NCBI GenBank assembly: GCA_963707695.1
Contig: CAVPQY010000006.1
Span: 558,001-622,000 of the forward strand
DNA from: JAOPZW01 sp963707695
GTDB lineage: Bacteria; Actinomycetota; Thermoleophilia; Solirubrobacterales; Solirubrobacteraceae
Direction: 5' to 3'
DNA length: 64,000 nucleotides
Positions 41,972 through 49,976 of the stretch are shown in pieces; the first letter of the stretch is position 1, and each line of letters opens with the position of its first letter. Position numbers and translations under genes: made by a program. The notes under the pieces are model-generated. The model ran no database searches and had not been told where the DNA came from. It worked only from the letters and a program-made list of their open reading frames with translations.

Positions 41972-43210
41972 GGTGACGTTCCTCCTCCTGGAACGGGTGA
42001 TGCGGGGGTGGTGGTTGTGGTGGTGGACAGCGCTCCCAGTGCCTCGGAGCGAAGGGTCTCGGTGTCGGCGATGACCAGGGCCAGCGCGCCGAGCACCTCG
42101 GCCCGATCGCCCAGCACGCCGCCGGTGACCCGCGCCGCCTCCGCGGCGGCGGGGAGCGCGTAGCGGCTCAGCGACTCGCGGACGCCCTCGAGCAGCGGCT
42201 CGCCGGCCAGGGCGAGGTCGCCGCCGACGACGACGAGCTCGGGGTTGAGCAGGTTGACGGCGACGGCGAGGGCGCGGCCGATCGCCAGCCCGGCGTCCTG
42301 CAGGACGCGCCGCGTGCCGAGGTCGCCGCGGGCGGCGAGCTCGAGCAGCCCGCCGAGCGCGAGGTCGTCGCCGTGGGACTCGCGCAGCAGCGCGAGCAGC
42401 GCCGGGGCGGCCGCCACGGTCTCCAGGCAGCCGCGGTTCCCGCAGCGGCAGACGCGGCCGTCGTCCTCGACGTGGACGTGGCCGAGCTCGCCGGCCATGC
42501 CGCCGGATCCCGCGGTGGAGCCGGCCGCCCAGGACGATGCCTGCGCCGACGCCCGACGCGGCCTTGACGTAGACGAGGTCACGGGCGCCGCGCGCCGCGC
42601 CGTAGGTCATCTCGGCCAGCGCGCCGAGGTTCGCGTCGTTGTCGACGGTGACCTGCACGCCCAGCCGTGAGGCCAGCTCGTCGCCGGCGTGGCGCCCGCG
42701 CCACCCCGGGAGGATGACGGTGGAGCCGACGCTGCCCGTGTCGGCGTCGATCGGGCCGGGCAGGCCCAGCCCGCAGCCGAGGAGGGCGTCACGGTCGATG
42801 TCGGCCTCGGCCAGGATCTCGTCGACGAGCTCGGCGGCCGCGTCGAGCGCCTCGTCGGCGTCGTGGTCGACGTCGAGGCCGACGTGGCGCTCGGCGCGCA
42901 CGTCGGCGTTGAGGTCGGCCAGGGCGACGCGCAGGTGCGCGTGCCCGAAGTCCACCCCGAGCGCGCCGCCCGCGGCCGGGTCGAGCGCGAGCAGGACCGG
43001 CGGCCGGCCGGTGCGCGAGGTGCCCTCGTCGTCCTTGCGCTCGACGAGCAGGCCGCTCTCCAGGAGCTCGGCCACGAGCGACGACACGGTGGCGCGCGAG
43101 AGCCCCGCGGTGGCGGCGATGTCGGCCCGGGACGCAGGGCCGCGGCGCCGCAGCGCGTCGACGACGCGCACACGATTGCGAACCCGCAGCGACCCGGTGG
43201 GCTCCCGCAT
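41968..43210 (-). pseudogene. ROK family transcriptional repressor, one frameshift
   Basis: Two frames join into a 413-residue protein. The first frame has a winged helix-turn-helix (ASRADIAATAGLSRATVSSLV, about residues 25-60) and the start of the sugar-kinase-like fold (GVDFGHAHLRVALAD, CGLGLPGPIDADTG). The second, from about 42508, has GELGHVHVEDDGRVCRCGNRGCLETVAA with the His-Cys zinc set of ROK proteins. One extra base near 42508 explains the break; total length minus one is a multiple of three. First gene of the sugar ABC operon, so it likely represses its own operon until the sugar binds. GGAGAGGG ribosome site upstream of ATG 43210. Confidence 0.86.
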
Positions 43211-43227
43211 CCGAGGCCACCCTCTCC

Positions 43228-43239
43228 GATCCGCGGATC
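43228..43239. promoter_or_regulatory. 12-bp palindrome upstream of the ROK operon, candidate operator
   Basis: GATCCGCGGATC is a perfect palindrome 18 bases upstream of the ROK ATG, just before its ribosome site. A TTGACA hexamer lies at 43243-43248 on the minus strand. Position suits autorepression. Confidence 0.45.
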
Positions 43240-43275
43240 ATGTGTCAAGTCCAGTCAGAAGACGGCGCGATCGCG

Positions 43276-43299
43276 GGTGGTCGTTCTGTCAAGACCACC
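43276..43299. promoter_or_regulatory. Inverted repeat upstream of the ROK operon, second candidate operator
   Basis: GGTGGTC-N10-GACCACC with a second TTGACA (minus strand, 43287-43292) inside the spacer. Spacing resembles a dimeric regulator site. Confidence 0.4.
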
Positions 43300-43388
43300 G
43301 CTCATAGGCGCGTCGCACCGGCTCGCGGTGCGTCGTGAGCGCCAGGCTCGACACCGGCGCCCGCGCCGGGCCGGGCCGGGCCTCGCCG

Positions 43389-43394
43389 TACACT
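43389..43394 (+). promoter_or_regulatory. -10 (TACACT) for leaderless menF transcript
   Basis: TACACT six bases before the ATG at 43401; no ribosome site. Confidence 0.6.
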
Positions 43395-43400
43395 CGGACG

Positions 43401-44843
43401 ATGCCGCTGCGCACCGCCGGCGGCGGCCGGCTCGCCCTGCGGGCGGCCGACCGCGACCGCCTCGCCGCCCGCCTGCGGGAGGCCGTGCGCCGCGCCCGCC
43501 GGTCGCGCGCGGGCTGCGCGCTCGCCGCCGTCACCGTGGCCGTGCCCGCCGACGTGGACCCGACCGCCGTGTGCGTCGCCTCCCGCCGCGGGGACGAGCC
43601 GTGGTTCGCCTTCGAGCAGCCCGCCCGCGCCGGGACCGCGCTCGCCGCCCTGGGCTGCGCGGCGGCGCTCGAGGCCTCGGGGCCCGGGCGCTTCGCCGAG
43701 GTCGCGGCGCGCTGGCGCGAGCTCGTCGTGGGCGCCGCGTGCGACGACCCCGGCGGCGCGCGCGGCGCCGGGCCGGTGGCCGTCGGCGGCTTCGCCTTCG
43801 CCGACGACGGCGGCGACGCGCCGCACTGGCGCGGGTTCGCGCCGGCGTCGCTGCACGTGCCCGAGGTCGCGCTGCACCGCCGCGGCGACGAGGTCCGCCT
43901 GACCCTCGCGGCCGTCGCGCGCCCCGACGACGTCGCCGACGAGCTCCTGCGCCGGCTCGAGGAGCGGGCCGCCGGCCTGCGCGAGGCGCCGCTGCCGCTG
44001 CTGGACCCCGACCCGGCCGGCCGGGTGCGGGTGGTGTCCGCGATGCCGCCGCGCCACTACGAGGAGGCCGTCGCGCGCGCGGTCGAGCGCATCCGCGCCG
44101 GCGCGCTGAGCAAGGTCGTCCTCGCCCGCGAGGTCCAGGTCCACGCTGCGCAGCCGCACGACGCCGCGGCCGTCCTCGGCGTCCTGCGCGACGCCTTCCC
44201 GCAGTGCCACGTCGTCGCGGTCGGGCGCGGGGCGTCGACCTTCCTGGCCGCCAGCCCCGAGCTGCTCGTCCGTCGGGAGGGCCTGCGCGCGGGGACGCTC
44301 GCGCTGGCCGGGTCGACGCGGCGCAGCGCCGACCCCGCCGTCGACGACCACCTCGGCGAGCAGCTGCTGCGCTCGGCCAAGGACCGCGAGGAGCAGGCGA
44401 TCGTCACGCGGCGGATCGTGCGCGCGCTCGAGCCCCACAGCGTCTGGGTGACCGCCGCCGACGAGCCGGTCGTCGCGAGCATCGCGAACATCCAGCACCT
44501 GGCCACGCCGATCCGCGCACAGCTCGCCCGTCCCGTCGGCGCCGTCGAGCTGGCCGGGCTGCTGCACCCGACGCCGGCGGTCGGCGGCGAGCCGCACGCG
44601 GCCGCCGCGCCGCTCATCCCCGCGCTCGAGGGCCTCGACCGCGGCTGGTACGCGGGCCCCGTGGGCTGGACGGACGCGGCCGAGGACGGCGAGTTCTGCG
44701 TCGCGCTGCGCTGCGCGCTGCTCGACGGGCCCGTCGCGCGCTGCTACGCGGGCGTCGGAGTCGTGCGCGACAGCGACCCGGCGGCCGAGCTGGCCGAGAC
44801 CGAGGTCAAGCTCGAGGCGCTGCTGCCGGTGCTCGCGCTCTAG
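43401..44843 (+). CDS. menF: Isochorismate synthase, menaquinone type
   Basis: 480 residues. The C-terminal chorismate-binding domain includes RIRAGALSKVVLAREVQV, the ELLVRREGLRAGTLALAGSTRR segment, VVASIANIQHLATPIRAQL, LLHPTPAVGGEPH and GWYAGPVGWTDAAEDGEFCVALR, all typical of MenF/EntC. It converts chorismate to isochorismate, the first committed step of menaquinone synthesis. Salicylate or siderophore synthesis would be the alternative, but menD, menH, menC, menA and menE follow in the next 8 kb. Its TAG stop forms a shared CTAG with the convergent DUF1330 gene. Confidence 0.92.
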   Translation: MPLRTAGGGRLALRAADRDRLAARLREAVRRARRSRAGCALAAVTVAVPADVDPTAVCVASRRGDEPWFAFEQPARAGTALAALGCAAALEASGPGRFAEVAARWRELVVGAACDDPGGARGAGPVAVGGFAFADDGGDAPHWRGFAPASLHVPEVALHRRGDEVRLTLAAVARPDDVADELLRRLEERAAGLREAPLPLLDPDPAGRVRVVSAMPPRHYEEAVARAVERIRAGALSKVVLAREVQVHAAQPHDAAAVLGVLRDAFPQCHVVAVGRGASTFLAASPELLVRREGLRAGTLALAGSTRRSADPAVDDHLGEQLLRSAKDREEQAIVTRRIVRALEPHSVWVTAADEPVVASIANIQHLATPIRAQLARPVGAVELAGLLHPTPAVGGEPHAAAAPLIPALEGLDRGWYAGPVGWTDAAEDGEFCVALRCALLDGPVARCYAGVGVVRDSDPAAELAETEVKLEALLPVLAL

Positions 44844-45133
44844 CCGTCGTCGCCGTCGACGAGCACGAGGCGCCCGGTCGACGCCGCCTGGCGGCGGGCG
44901 CGCAGCGGGGCGTAGGCGTCGGACTCGATCCAGCGCCGCGCGGCCGCGCGGTCCGGGAACTCCAGGACGACGATGCGGGACGGGTGCCAGCCGCCCTCGA
45001 GGCCCTCGGGCGCGCCCCCGCGCACGAGGAAGCGCCCGCCGTGGGCGTCGACGGTCGCCCCGACGCCGGCGACGTACTCGGCGTAGGCCTCCGGGTCGTG
45101 GACCTCGACGTCGGCGATCACGTAGGCGGGCAC
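44840..45133 (-). CDS. DUF1330 family protein
   Basis: 97 residues, a ferredoxin-like alpha/beta fold of the dimeric barrel superfamily: AYVIADVEVHDPEAYAEYVAG, then GGRFLVRGGAPEGLEG and VVLEFPDRAAARRWIESDAY. The function of DUF1330 is unknown. GTG start nine bases after a TAGCCT -10 that includes the stop codon of the upstream gene. Four-base CTAG overlap with menF. Confidence 0.88.
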   Translation of the reverse strand: MPAYVIADVEVHDPEAYAEYVAGVGATVDAHGGRFLVRGGAPEGLEGGWHPSRIVVLEFPDRAAARRWIESDAYAPLRARRQAASTGRLVLVDGDDG

Positions 45134-45142
45134 GTCGCGACG

Positions 45143-45148
45143 AGGCTA
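45143..45148 (-). promoter_or_regulatory. -10 (TAGCCT) for DUF1330 gene, sharing a stop codon
   Basis: The TAG at 45148-45146 is the stop of the upstream gene and also the first half of this hexamer; spacer nine bases to GTG 45133. Confidence 0.5.
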
Positions 45149-45508
45149 CGCGGCGCGCCGCCACACGGCCACGACCTCGCGGATCGTCGCCGTGAAGTAC
45201 GTCGTGCGCGGGTCGAGCGGGCGCAGGTCGAGGTCGTGGTGGCCCGACGGGCGCTGGTGGATCGACGTCACGAGCGCGAAGAAGCGCCGGCCGCGCCGGT
45301 CGACCTCGACGACGTCGCCCGGCGCGATGCCCTTGCTCGAGCGCCGCTGCCGGCGCGCCGCCGCGGCCGGCGACACGGCGGCGGCCGCCGCCGGCCGCGG
45401 CTCCGGCGCGGCGTGCGGCTCCCGACCCGCGCGCGGCGCCCGATCGGCCTGCGGCTCCGGGTCCGCGTGCGTCCCAGGGTCCGCGTCGAGGCTGAAGAGC
45501 GTGTCCAC
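45146..45508 (-). CDS. Hypothetical protein with C-terminal SH3-like segment
   Basis: 120 residues. A disordered N-terminus rich in Asp, Pro, Ala and Glu (about 55 residues) leads to a basic linker and a compact C-terminal region KGIAPGDVVEVDRRGRRFFALVTSIHQ...RTTYFTATIREVVAVW that looks like a small SH3-type barrel (KOW-like). No family recognised. The GTG at 45508 is chosen because a TAGCGT -10 stands exactly seven bases upstream. Confidence 0.65.
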   Translation of the reverse strand: MDTLFSLDADPGTHADPEPQADRAPRAGREPHAAPEPRPAAAAAVSPAAAARRQRRSSKGIAPGDVVEVDRRGRRFFALVTSIHQRPSGHHDLDLRPLDPRTTYFTATIREVVAVWRRAA

Positions 45509-45515
45509 GGTCGCG

Positions 45516-45521
45516 ACGCTA
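45516..45521 (-). promoter_or_regulatory. -10 (TAGCGT) for leaderless transcript of the SH3-like protein gene
   Basis: TAGCGT seven bases before the GTG at 45508. Confidence 0.6.
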
Positions 45522-45561
45522 GGCGGCGTCCCGGACGCGCTGCATGCGGGCGTGCAGCGGC

Positions 45562-45575
45562 GGTGCGCGCGCACC
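45562..45575 (-). terminator. 14-bp palindrome directly after menD
   Basis: GGTGCGCGCGCACC abuts the menD stop codon. It could form a short hairpin and end the menD transcript; no T-run. Confidence 0.35.
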
Positions 45576-47312
45576 TCAGCCCAGCGCGCGGGCGACCGCC
45601 GCCCAGACCTCCCGATGCAGGCGGACGTTCTCGGGCCGGCGCGTGCGGACGACGACGAGCGTCGTGCCCGCCGAGGTCAGCCCGTGGTCGACGGCGGCGC
45701 GCAGCTCGGGCAGCGTCGCGACGGGCAGGTGCTGCAGGCCGTAGGCGGCCGCGATCCCGGCCACGTCGAGGCCGGTCGGCGTGGCGACGTGGTGCTCGTA
45801 GGCGTCGCTCTGCGACGCGATCGGCAGGAAGTCGAAGATCCCGCCCCCGCCGTTGTCGACCAGGACGATCGTGAGCGGGACGGCGAGCCGGCGCGCGGTG
45901 AGCAGCGAGCCGACGTCGTAGGCGAAGGCGACGTCCCCGAGCAGGCAGACGACCGGGCCGTCGCTGCCGGCCGCGACGCCGTACGCGGTGGCCAGCGTCC
46001 CGTCGATGCCGTTCGCGCCGCGGTTGGCCAGCACGCGGGGCGGGTCGTCGCGCGCCGGGGCGAAGGTCTCGAGGTCGCGGACGGGCATCGACGAGGCGAC
46101 GACGAGCGTCGCCTCGGCCGGCAGCGCGGCGCCGAGCTCGGCCGCCAGGCGCGGCTCGCTGAGCTCCTCGCCGAGGGTCCCGGCGATCGCCTGCGCGGCG
46201 CGGTCGTCGGCGGCCCGCCAGGCCGCCGCCCAGGCCGGGTCGGCGGGCGCGACGGCCTCGGCGAGCGCGGCGAGCACGGGCGCCGGCTCCTGGGGGAGGG
46301 CGAGGTCCACGACCTGCGCGGGGTCCTGCCAGGCGCCGTCGGGGTCGAGCAGGACCTGGACGGCGTCGAGCCCGGCCAGCCACGTGCGCAGCGGCTTGGA
46401 CGTCGGGAGGTCGCCGACGCGCAGGACGACCTCGGGCCGCGCGAGGTCGGTGAAGGCCTCGACGCGCAGCAGCGCGTCGTAGTGGGCGACGGCGAGGTCG
46501 CCGTGGCGCGCCCCGCTCAGCGGGTCGGCGAGCAGCGGCCAGCCGGCCGCGGCGGCGAAGGCGCTCGCGGCCCGGCCCAGGGGCGAGGGGCCGCCCGTGC
46601 GCCACCCGCGCTCCTCGCGGCCGGCCACGACGACCCCGCGGCCGGCCGCCCCCGTGATCTGCGCGAGCGTCGCGGCGCCGGCCCGGGCGTCGCCGGTGGC
46701 CGGCGCGCGCACGACCCACGGCCGGCCGTCGGCGCGGCCGCCGGCGGCGCGGTCGCCCTCCAGCGGCTCGTCGAGCACGAGCGGCTCGCGCAGCGGGACG
46801 TTCAGCTGCACGGGGCCGGCCCGGCGCTCGAGCGCAGTCCACACGGCCCGGCAGGCCAGCGCGCGGACCCACCGCAGGCGCTCGGGCGTCGCCTCGCCGA
46901 CGTCGACCTCCACGAACCACTTCACGACGTCGCCGTAGAGCTTGACCTGGTCGATGGCCTGGCCGGCGCCGGTGTCCCGCAGCTCCGGCGGGCGGTCGGC
47001 GGTCAGGACCACGAGCGGCACGCGGGCCTCGCGCGCCTCGACGAGGGCGGGCAGGTACTCGGCGGCGGCCGTCCCGCTGGTGCAGGCCAGCACCGCCGGG
47101 CGCCCGGTCGCCTTGGCCAGGCCGAGCGCGAAGAACGCGGCGCTGCGCTCGTCGACGTGCGAGAAGCAGGGGAAGCGCCCGTCGCGCACGAGGGCCAGGA
47201 CGACCGGCGTCGAGCGCGACCCGGGGGAGGTGCACGCGCCGGCGATCGAGCACCGCGCGAGCTCGTCGGCGAACGCGCGCAGGAGGACGTGGGGATCGCG
47301 GGGGTCTGGCAT
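45576..47312 (-). CDS. menD: SEPHCHC synthase MenD
   Basis: 578 residues. ThDP enzyme joining isochorismate and 2-oxoglutarate to SEPHCHC. Visible: the N-terminal ACTSPGSRSTPVVLAL loop, the activating Glu in FSHVDERSAAFFALGLA, VVLTADRPPELRDTGAGQAIDQ, the ThDP-Mg motif GDVAFAYDVGSLL...LVDNGGGGIFDFLP and a C-terminal VVVVRTRRPENVRLH. ATG at 47312 is only 10 bases from the divergent menH start, so its promoter must lie inside menH. It is followed by a palindrome. Confidence 0.95.
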   Translation of the reverse strand: MPDPRDPHVLLRAFADELARCSIAGACTSPGSRSTPVVLALVRDGRFPCFSHVDERSAAFFALGLAKATGRPAVLACTSGTAAAEYLPALVEAREARVPLVVLTADRPPELRDTGAGQAIDQVKLYGDVVKWFVEVDVGEATPERLRWVRALACRAVWTALERRAGPVQLNVPLREPLVLDEPLEGDRAAGGRADGRPWVVRAPATGDARAGAATLAQITGAAGRGVVVAGREERGWRTGGPSPLGRAASAFAAAAGWPLLADPLSGARHGDLAVAHYDALLRVEAFTDLARPEVVLRVGDLPTSKPLRTWLAGLDAVQVLLDPDGAWQDPAQVVDLALPQEPAPVLAALAEAVAPADPAWAAAWRAADDRAAQAIAGTLGEELSEPRLAAELGAALPAEATLVVASSMPVRDLETFAPARDDPPRVLANRGANGIDGTLATAYGVAAGSDGPVVCLLGDVAFAYDVGSLLTARRLAVPLTIVLVDNGGGGIFDFLPIASQSDAYEHHVATPTGLDVAGIAAAYGLQHLPVATLPELRAAVDHGLTSAGTTLVVVRTRRPENVRLHREVWAAVARALG

Positions 47313-47322
47313 CGTGGGGCGG

Positions 47323-48048
47323 GTGAGGGCCACGGTCGTCCTGCTGCACGGGTTCGCCGGGACGCGGCGCGGCTGGGACCTCGTGGCCGAGCGGCTCGAC
47401 CCGGCACGGTACCGGCCGCTCGCGCTCGACCTCCGCGGCCACGGCGCGGCGCGCGACGCCCGCCCGATCAGCTTCGACGCGGTGACGGCCGACGTCCTCG
47501 GCGCCGCCCCGCCGGGGTGCACGCTCGTCGGCTACTCGCTCGGCGGCCGCGTCGCGCTGCACGTGGCGCTGGCGGCCCCCGACCGCGTCGGCCGCCTGGT
47601 CCTCGTGGCCACGACGGCCGGGATCGAGGACGAGGCCGAGCGTGCGGCCCGGCGCACGGCGGACGCCGAGCTCGCCGCCTTCGCCGAGGGGGCGACGATC
47701 GAGGCCTTCGCCGACCGCTGGGTGCCCCAGCCGCTCTTCGCCGACGACCCGCCGCAGGCGCAGGCGGTCGCCCGGCGCGACGTCCTGCGCAACGACCCCC
47801 GGGCCCTGGCGGCCGCGCTGCGCGGGCTGGGCGCCGGGACGATGGCGCCCCTCTGGGACCGCCTGGGGGAGCTCCGCCTGCCCGCCACGGTCGTCGCCGG
47901 CGCGCGCGACGCGAAGTTCGCCGCGCTGGGCCGGCGCCTCGCGGACGCCCTGCCCCAGGCGGAGCTGCGGGTGGTCCCCGGCGCGGGGCACGGCCTGCCG
48001 CGCGAGGCGCCGGACGCCGTCGCGGCGGCGATCGCCGGCAGGCCCTAG
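47323..48048 (+). CDS. menH: Alpha/beta hydrolase MenH (SHCHC synthase)
   Basis: 241 residues. Oxyanion loop LLHGFAGTRRGW, nucleophile elbow VGYSLGGRVAL (Ser), acid RDAKFAALG and catalytic His GAGHGLPREAP, arranged as in MenH, which removes pyruvate from SEPHCHC. GTG start, divergent from menD with only 10 bases between. Its TAG stop forms CTAG with the convergent menC stop. Confidence 0.9.
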   Translation: MRATVVLLHGFAGTRRGWDLVAERLDPARYRPLALDLRGHGAARDARPISFDAVTADVLGAAPPGCTLVGYSLGGRVALHVALAAPDRVGRLVLVATTAGIEDEAERAARRTADAELAAFAEGATIEAFADRWVPQPLFADDPPQAQAVARRDVLRNDPRALAAALRGLGAGTMAPLWDRLGELRLPATVVAGARDAKFAALGRRLADALPQAELRVVPGAGHGLPREAPDAVAAAIAGRP

Positions 48049-49058
48049 ACGCCGAGGCCCGGCCCGCTGGGGACGGCGATGCGGCCGTCCTCGAGCTCGA
48101 GGACGTCGAACTCGCCCGCGAAGAGCGGCAGGGTGCCGAGCCCGCAGGCCGAGGTCGGGCGCAGCGCGGCGGCGCAGTGCACGGCGGCCGCGATGCCCAG
48201 CGGCCCGTCGAAGGTCGAGGCGACGTAGACGTCGGCGCCCGAGGCGCGCACGAGCGCGGCCTGGGCCAGCAGGCCGCTGATGCCGCCGCACCGCGCGACC
48301 TTCAGGCAGACCGCGTCGGCGACCTTGGCGGTGAGCGAGCCGGGATGCGCCGCCGTCTCGTCCATCGCGATCCGCACCGCGACCCGGTCGCGCACGGCGC
48401 GCATGCCCTCGACCCCGTGCACGGGCTCCTCGACGAGCTCGAGGCCGGCCGGGGCCAGCGCCTCGATGGCGTGCACCGCCTCGTCGACGGCCCAGGCGCC
48501 GTTCGCGTCCAGGCGCAGCTCGACCTCCGGGCCGATCGCCGCGCGCACCGCCGCGACGCGGCCGGCGTCGTCGCCGATCCCGACCTTGACCTTCACGCAG
48601 GCGAAGCCGTCGCGCGCGGCCGCGGCGGCCTGCGTGGCGGCTTCGGCGCGGTCCTCGGCCGGGATCGTCGCGTTGACCCGGATCTCCCGGGCGGGCGCCT
48701 CGGTGAGCAGCGCGCTGACCGACCGGCCCTCGCGGTTGCCGGCGCGGTCCCACAACGCCAGGTCGACCGCGGCCAGCGCCTGCGGCACGTCGGCGGCCTC
48801 GCGGCAGGCGTCGAGCAGCTCGGCGCCCTGGGCGCCGTCGCCCGCGCGGAGGATCGGCTCGTAGGCCTCGAAGGCGTCCTGGACGGTGTCGAGCGAGACG
48901 CCGTCGTAGGGCTCGAGCGGCGCCGCCTCGCCCCAGCCGATGACCCCGTCGCGCCCGGCGAGCCGCAGGACGAGCAGCTCGCGCTCGGCCAGCTCGCCCC
49001 ACGCGAAGGGCAGCGGGCGGTCGAAGGGGATCCGGACGGAGGTGAAGTCGACGTCCAT
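48045..49058 (-). CDS. menC: o-Succinylbenzoate synthase MenC
   Basis: 337 residues. Enolase-superfamily dehydratase. Catalytic pieces: GFACVKVKVG (Lys-x-Lys), metal ligands in LRLDANGAW, LELVEEPV and IAMDETA, and the second Lys in DAVCLKVARCGG. Makes o-succinylbenzoate from SHCHC. Sequence is also close to dipeptide epimerases of the same fold, but the men genes around it settle the call. ATG two bases after menA, which lies upstream on the same strand, so menA-menC are one unit. Confidence 0.92.
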   Translation of the reverse strand: MDVDFTSVRIPFDRPLPFAWGELAERELLVLRLAGRDGVIGWGEAAPLEPYDGVSLDTVQDAFEAYEPILRAGDGAQGAELLDACREAADVPQALAAVDLALWDRAGNREGRSVSALLTEAPAREIRVNATIPAEDRAEAATQAAAAARDGFACVKVKVGIGDDAGRVAAVRAAIGPEVELRLDANGAWAVDEAVHAIEALAPAGLELVEEPVHGVEGMRAVRDRVAVRIAMDETAAHPGSLTAKVADAVCLKVARCGGISGLLAQAALVRASGADVYVASTFDGPLGIAAAVHCAAALRPTSACGLGTLPLFAGEFDVLELEDGRIAVPSGPGLGV

Positions 49059-49060
49059 CG

Positions 49061-49951
49061 TCAGCTCAGGAGCAGGCCGGTCGCCAGCAGGACGCAGAAG
49101 AGGAGCTGCAGCAGGCCCGTGCGCGCGAGCGCCTCGTTCAGCGTGGGGCCGTCGGTGTGCTGGCGCACGAGGCGCACGACCGACGCGGCGAGCGGCAGCG
49201 TCAGCCAGGGCAGCAGCAGCCAGGGCGACAGCGAGCCCGCCACCCATGGCAGCGGGGCGGTCAGGAAGGCGCCGTACACCATCGCGGCGTAGAGCCCGCG
49301 CGTCCGGCTGCGCCCCAGGCGGACGGCGAGCGTGCGCTTGCCGGCGCGGCGGTCGGTCTCGAGGTCGCGCACGTTGTTGACCACGAGGATCGCCGCCGCG
49401 AGCAGCCCGACGGGCACGGCCAGGACGAACGCCTCCCACTCCAGGCGCTCGGTCTGCACGTAGTACGAGCCGGCCACGGCCACGATGCCGAAGAAGAGGA
49501 AGACGAAGACCTCGCCCAGCCCCTCGTAGCCGTAGGGCCGCGGGCCGCCGGTGTAGAGGACGCCGGCCAGGATCGACGCCGCGCCGATGAGCAGCAGGAC
49601 CCACCCGGCGACCGCGACGAGGTACACGCCGCACAGCACCGCCAGGCCGAAGGTCACGTACGTCGCGCGCAGGACCTGGCGCGGTGGCACGAGGCCGCCG
49701 GCGGTCACGCGGACGGGCCCGAGGCGGTCCTCGGTGTCCGCGCCGCGCCGCGCGTCGGAGTAGTCGTTGGAGAGGTTCGTCCCGACCTGGATGAAGACCG
49801 CGCCGAGGAGCGCCGCGGCGAACGCCAGCCAGCGCAGCCCGTGGCGCTCCGTGGCGCCCAGCGCGGTCCCCACGAGCACGGGGGCGACCGCCGCCGGGAG
49901 GGTCCGCGGACGGGCGGCCATGAGCCAGATGCGCGTGGCGCTCGCGGGCAC
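49061..49951 (-). CDS. menA: 1,4-dihydroxy-2-naphthoate polyprenyltransferase MenA
   Basis: 296 residues, UbiA-family membrane enzyme with about nine helices. The first Asp-rich motif is SNDYSDARRGADTEDRLG and the second NNVRDLETDRRAGKRTLAVRLG; both bind the polyprenyl diphosphate via Mg. Joins DHNA and the isoprenoid to make demethylmenaquinone. The GTG at 49951 is chosen because it lies eight bases after TACTCT; the open frame further upstream is antisense to menE. Co-transcribed with menC. Confidence 0.93.
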   Translation of the reverse strand: MPASATRIWLMAARPRTLPAAVAPVLVGTALGATERHGLRWLAFAAALLGAVFIQVGTNLSNDYSDARRGADTEDRLGPVRVTAGGLVPPRQVLRATYVTFGLAVLCGVYLVAVAGWVLLLIGAASILAGVLYTGGPRPYGYEGLGEVFVFLFFGIVAVAGSYYVQTERLEWEAFVLAVPVGLLAAAILVVNNVRDLETDRRAGKRTLAVRLGRSRTRGLYAAMVYGAFLTAPLPWVAGSLSPWLLLPWLTLPLAASVVRLVRQHTDGPTLNEALARTGLLQLLFCVLLATGLLLS

Positions 49952-49959
49952 GATCGCGC

Positions 49960-49969
49960 AGAGTACGTT
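49960..49969. promoter_or_regulatory. Overlapping divergent -10 elements of menA and menE
   Basis: AGAGTACGTT reads TACTCT on the minus strand (49965-49960, eight bases before the menA GTG) and TACGTT on the plus strand (49964-49969, seven bases before the menE GTG). The two hexamers share the central TA. Confidence 0.6.
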
Positions 49970-49976
49970 GCAGGCC

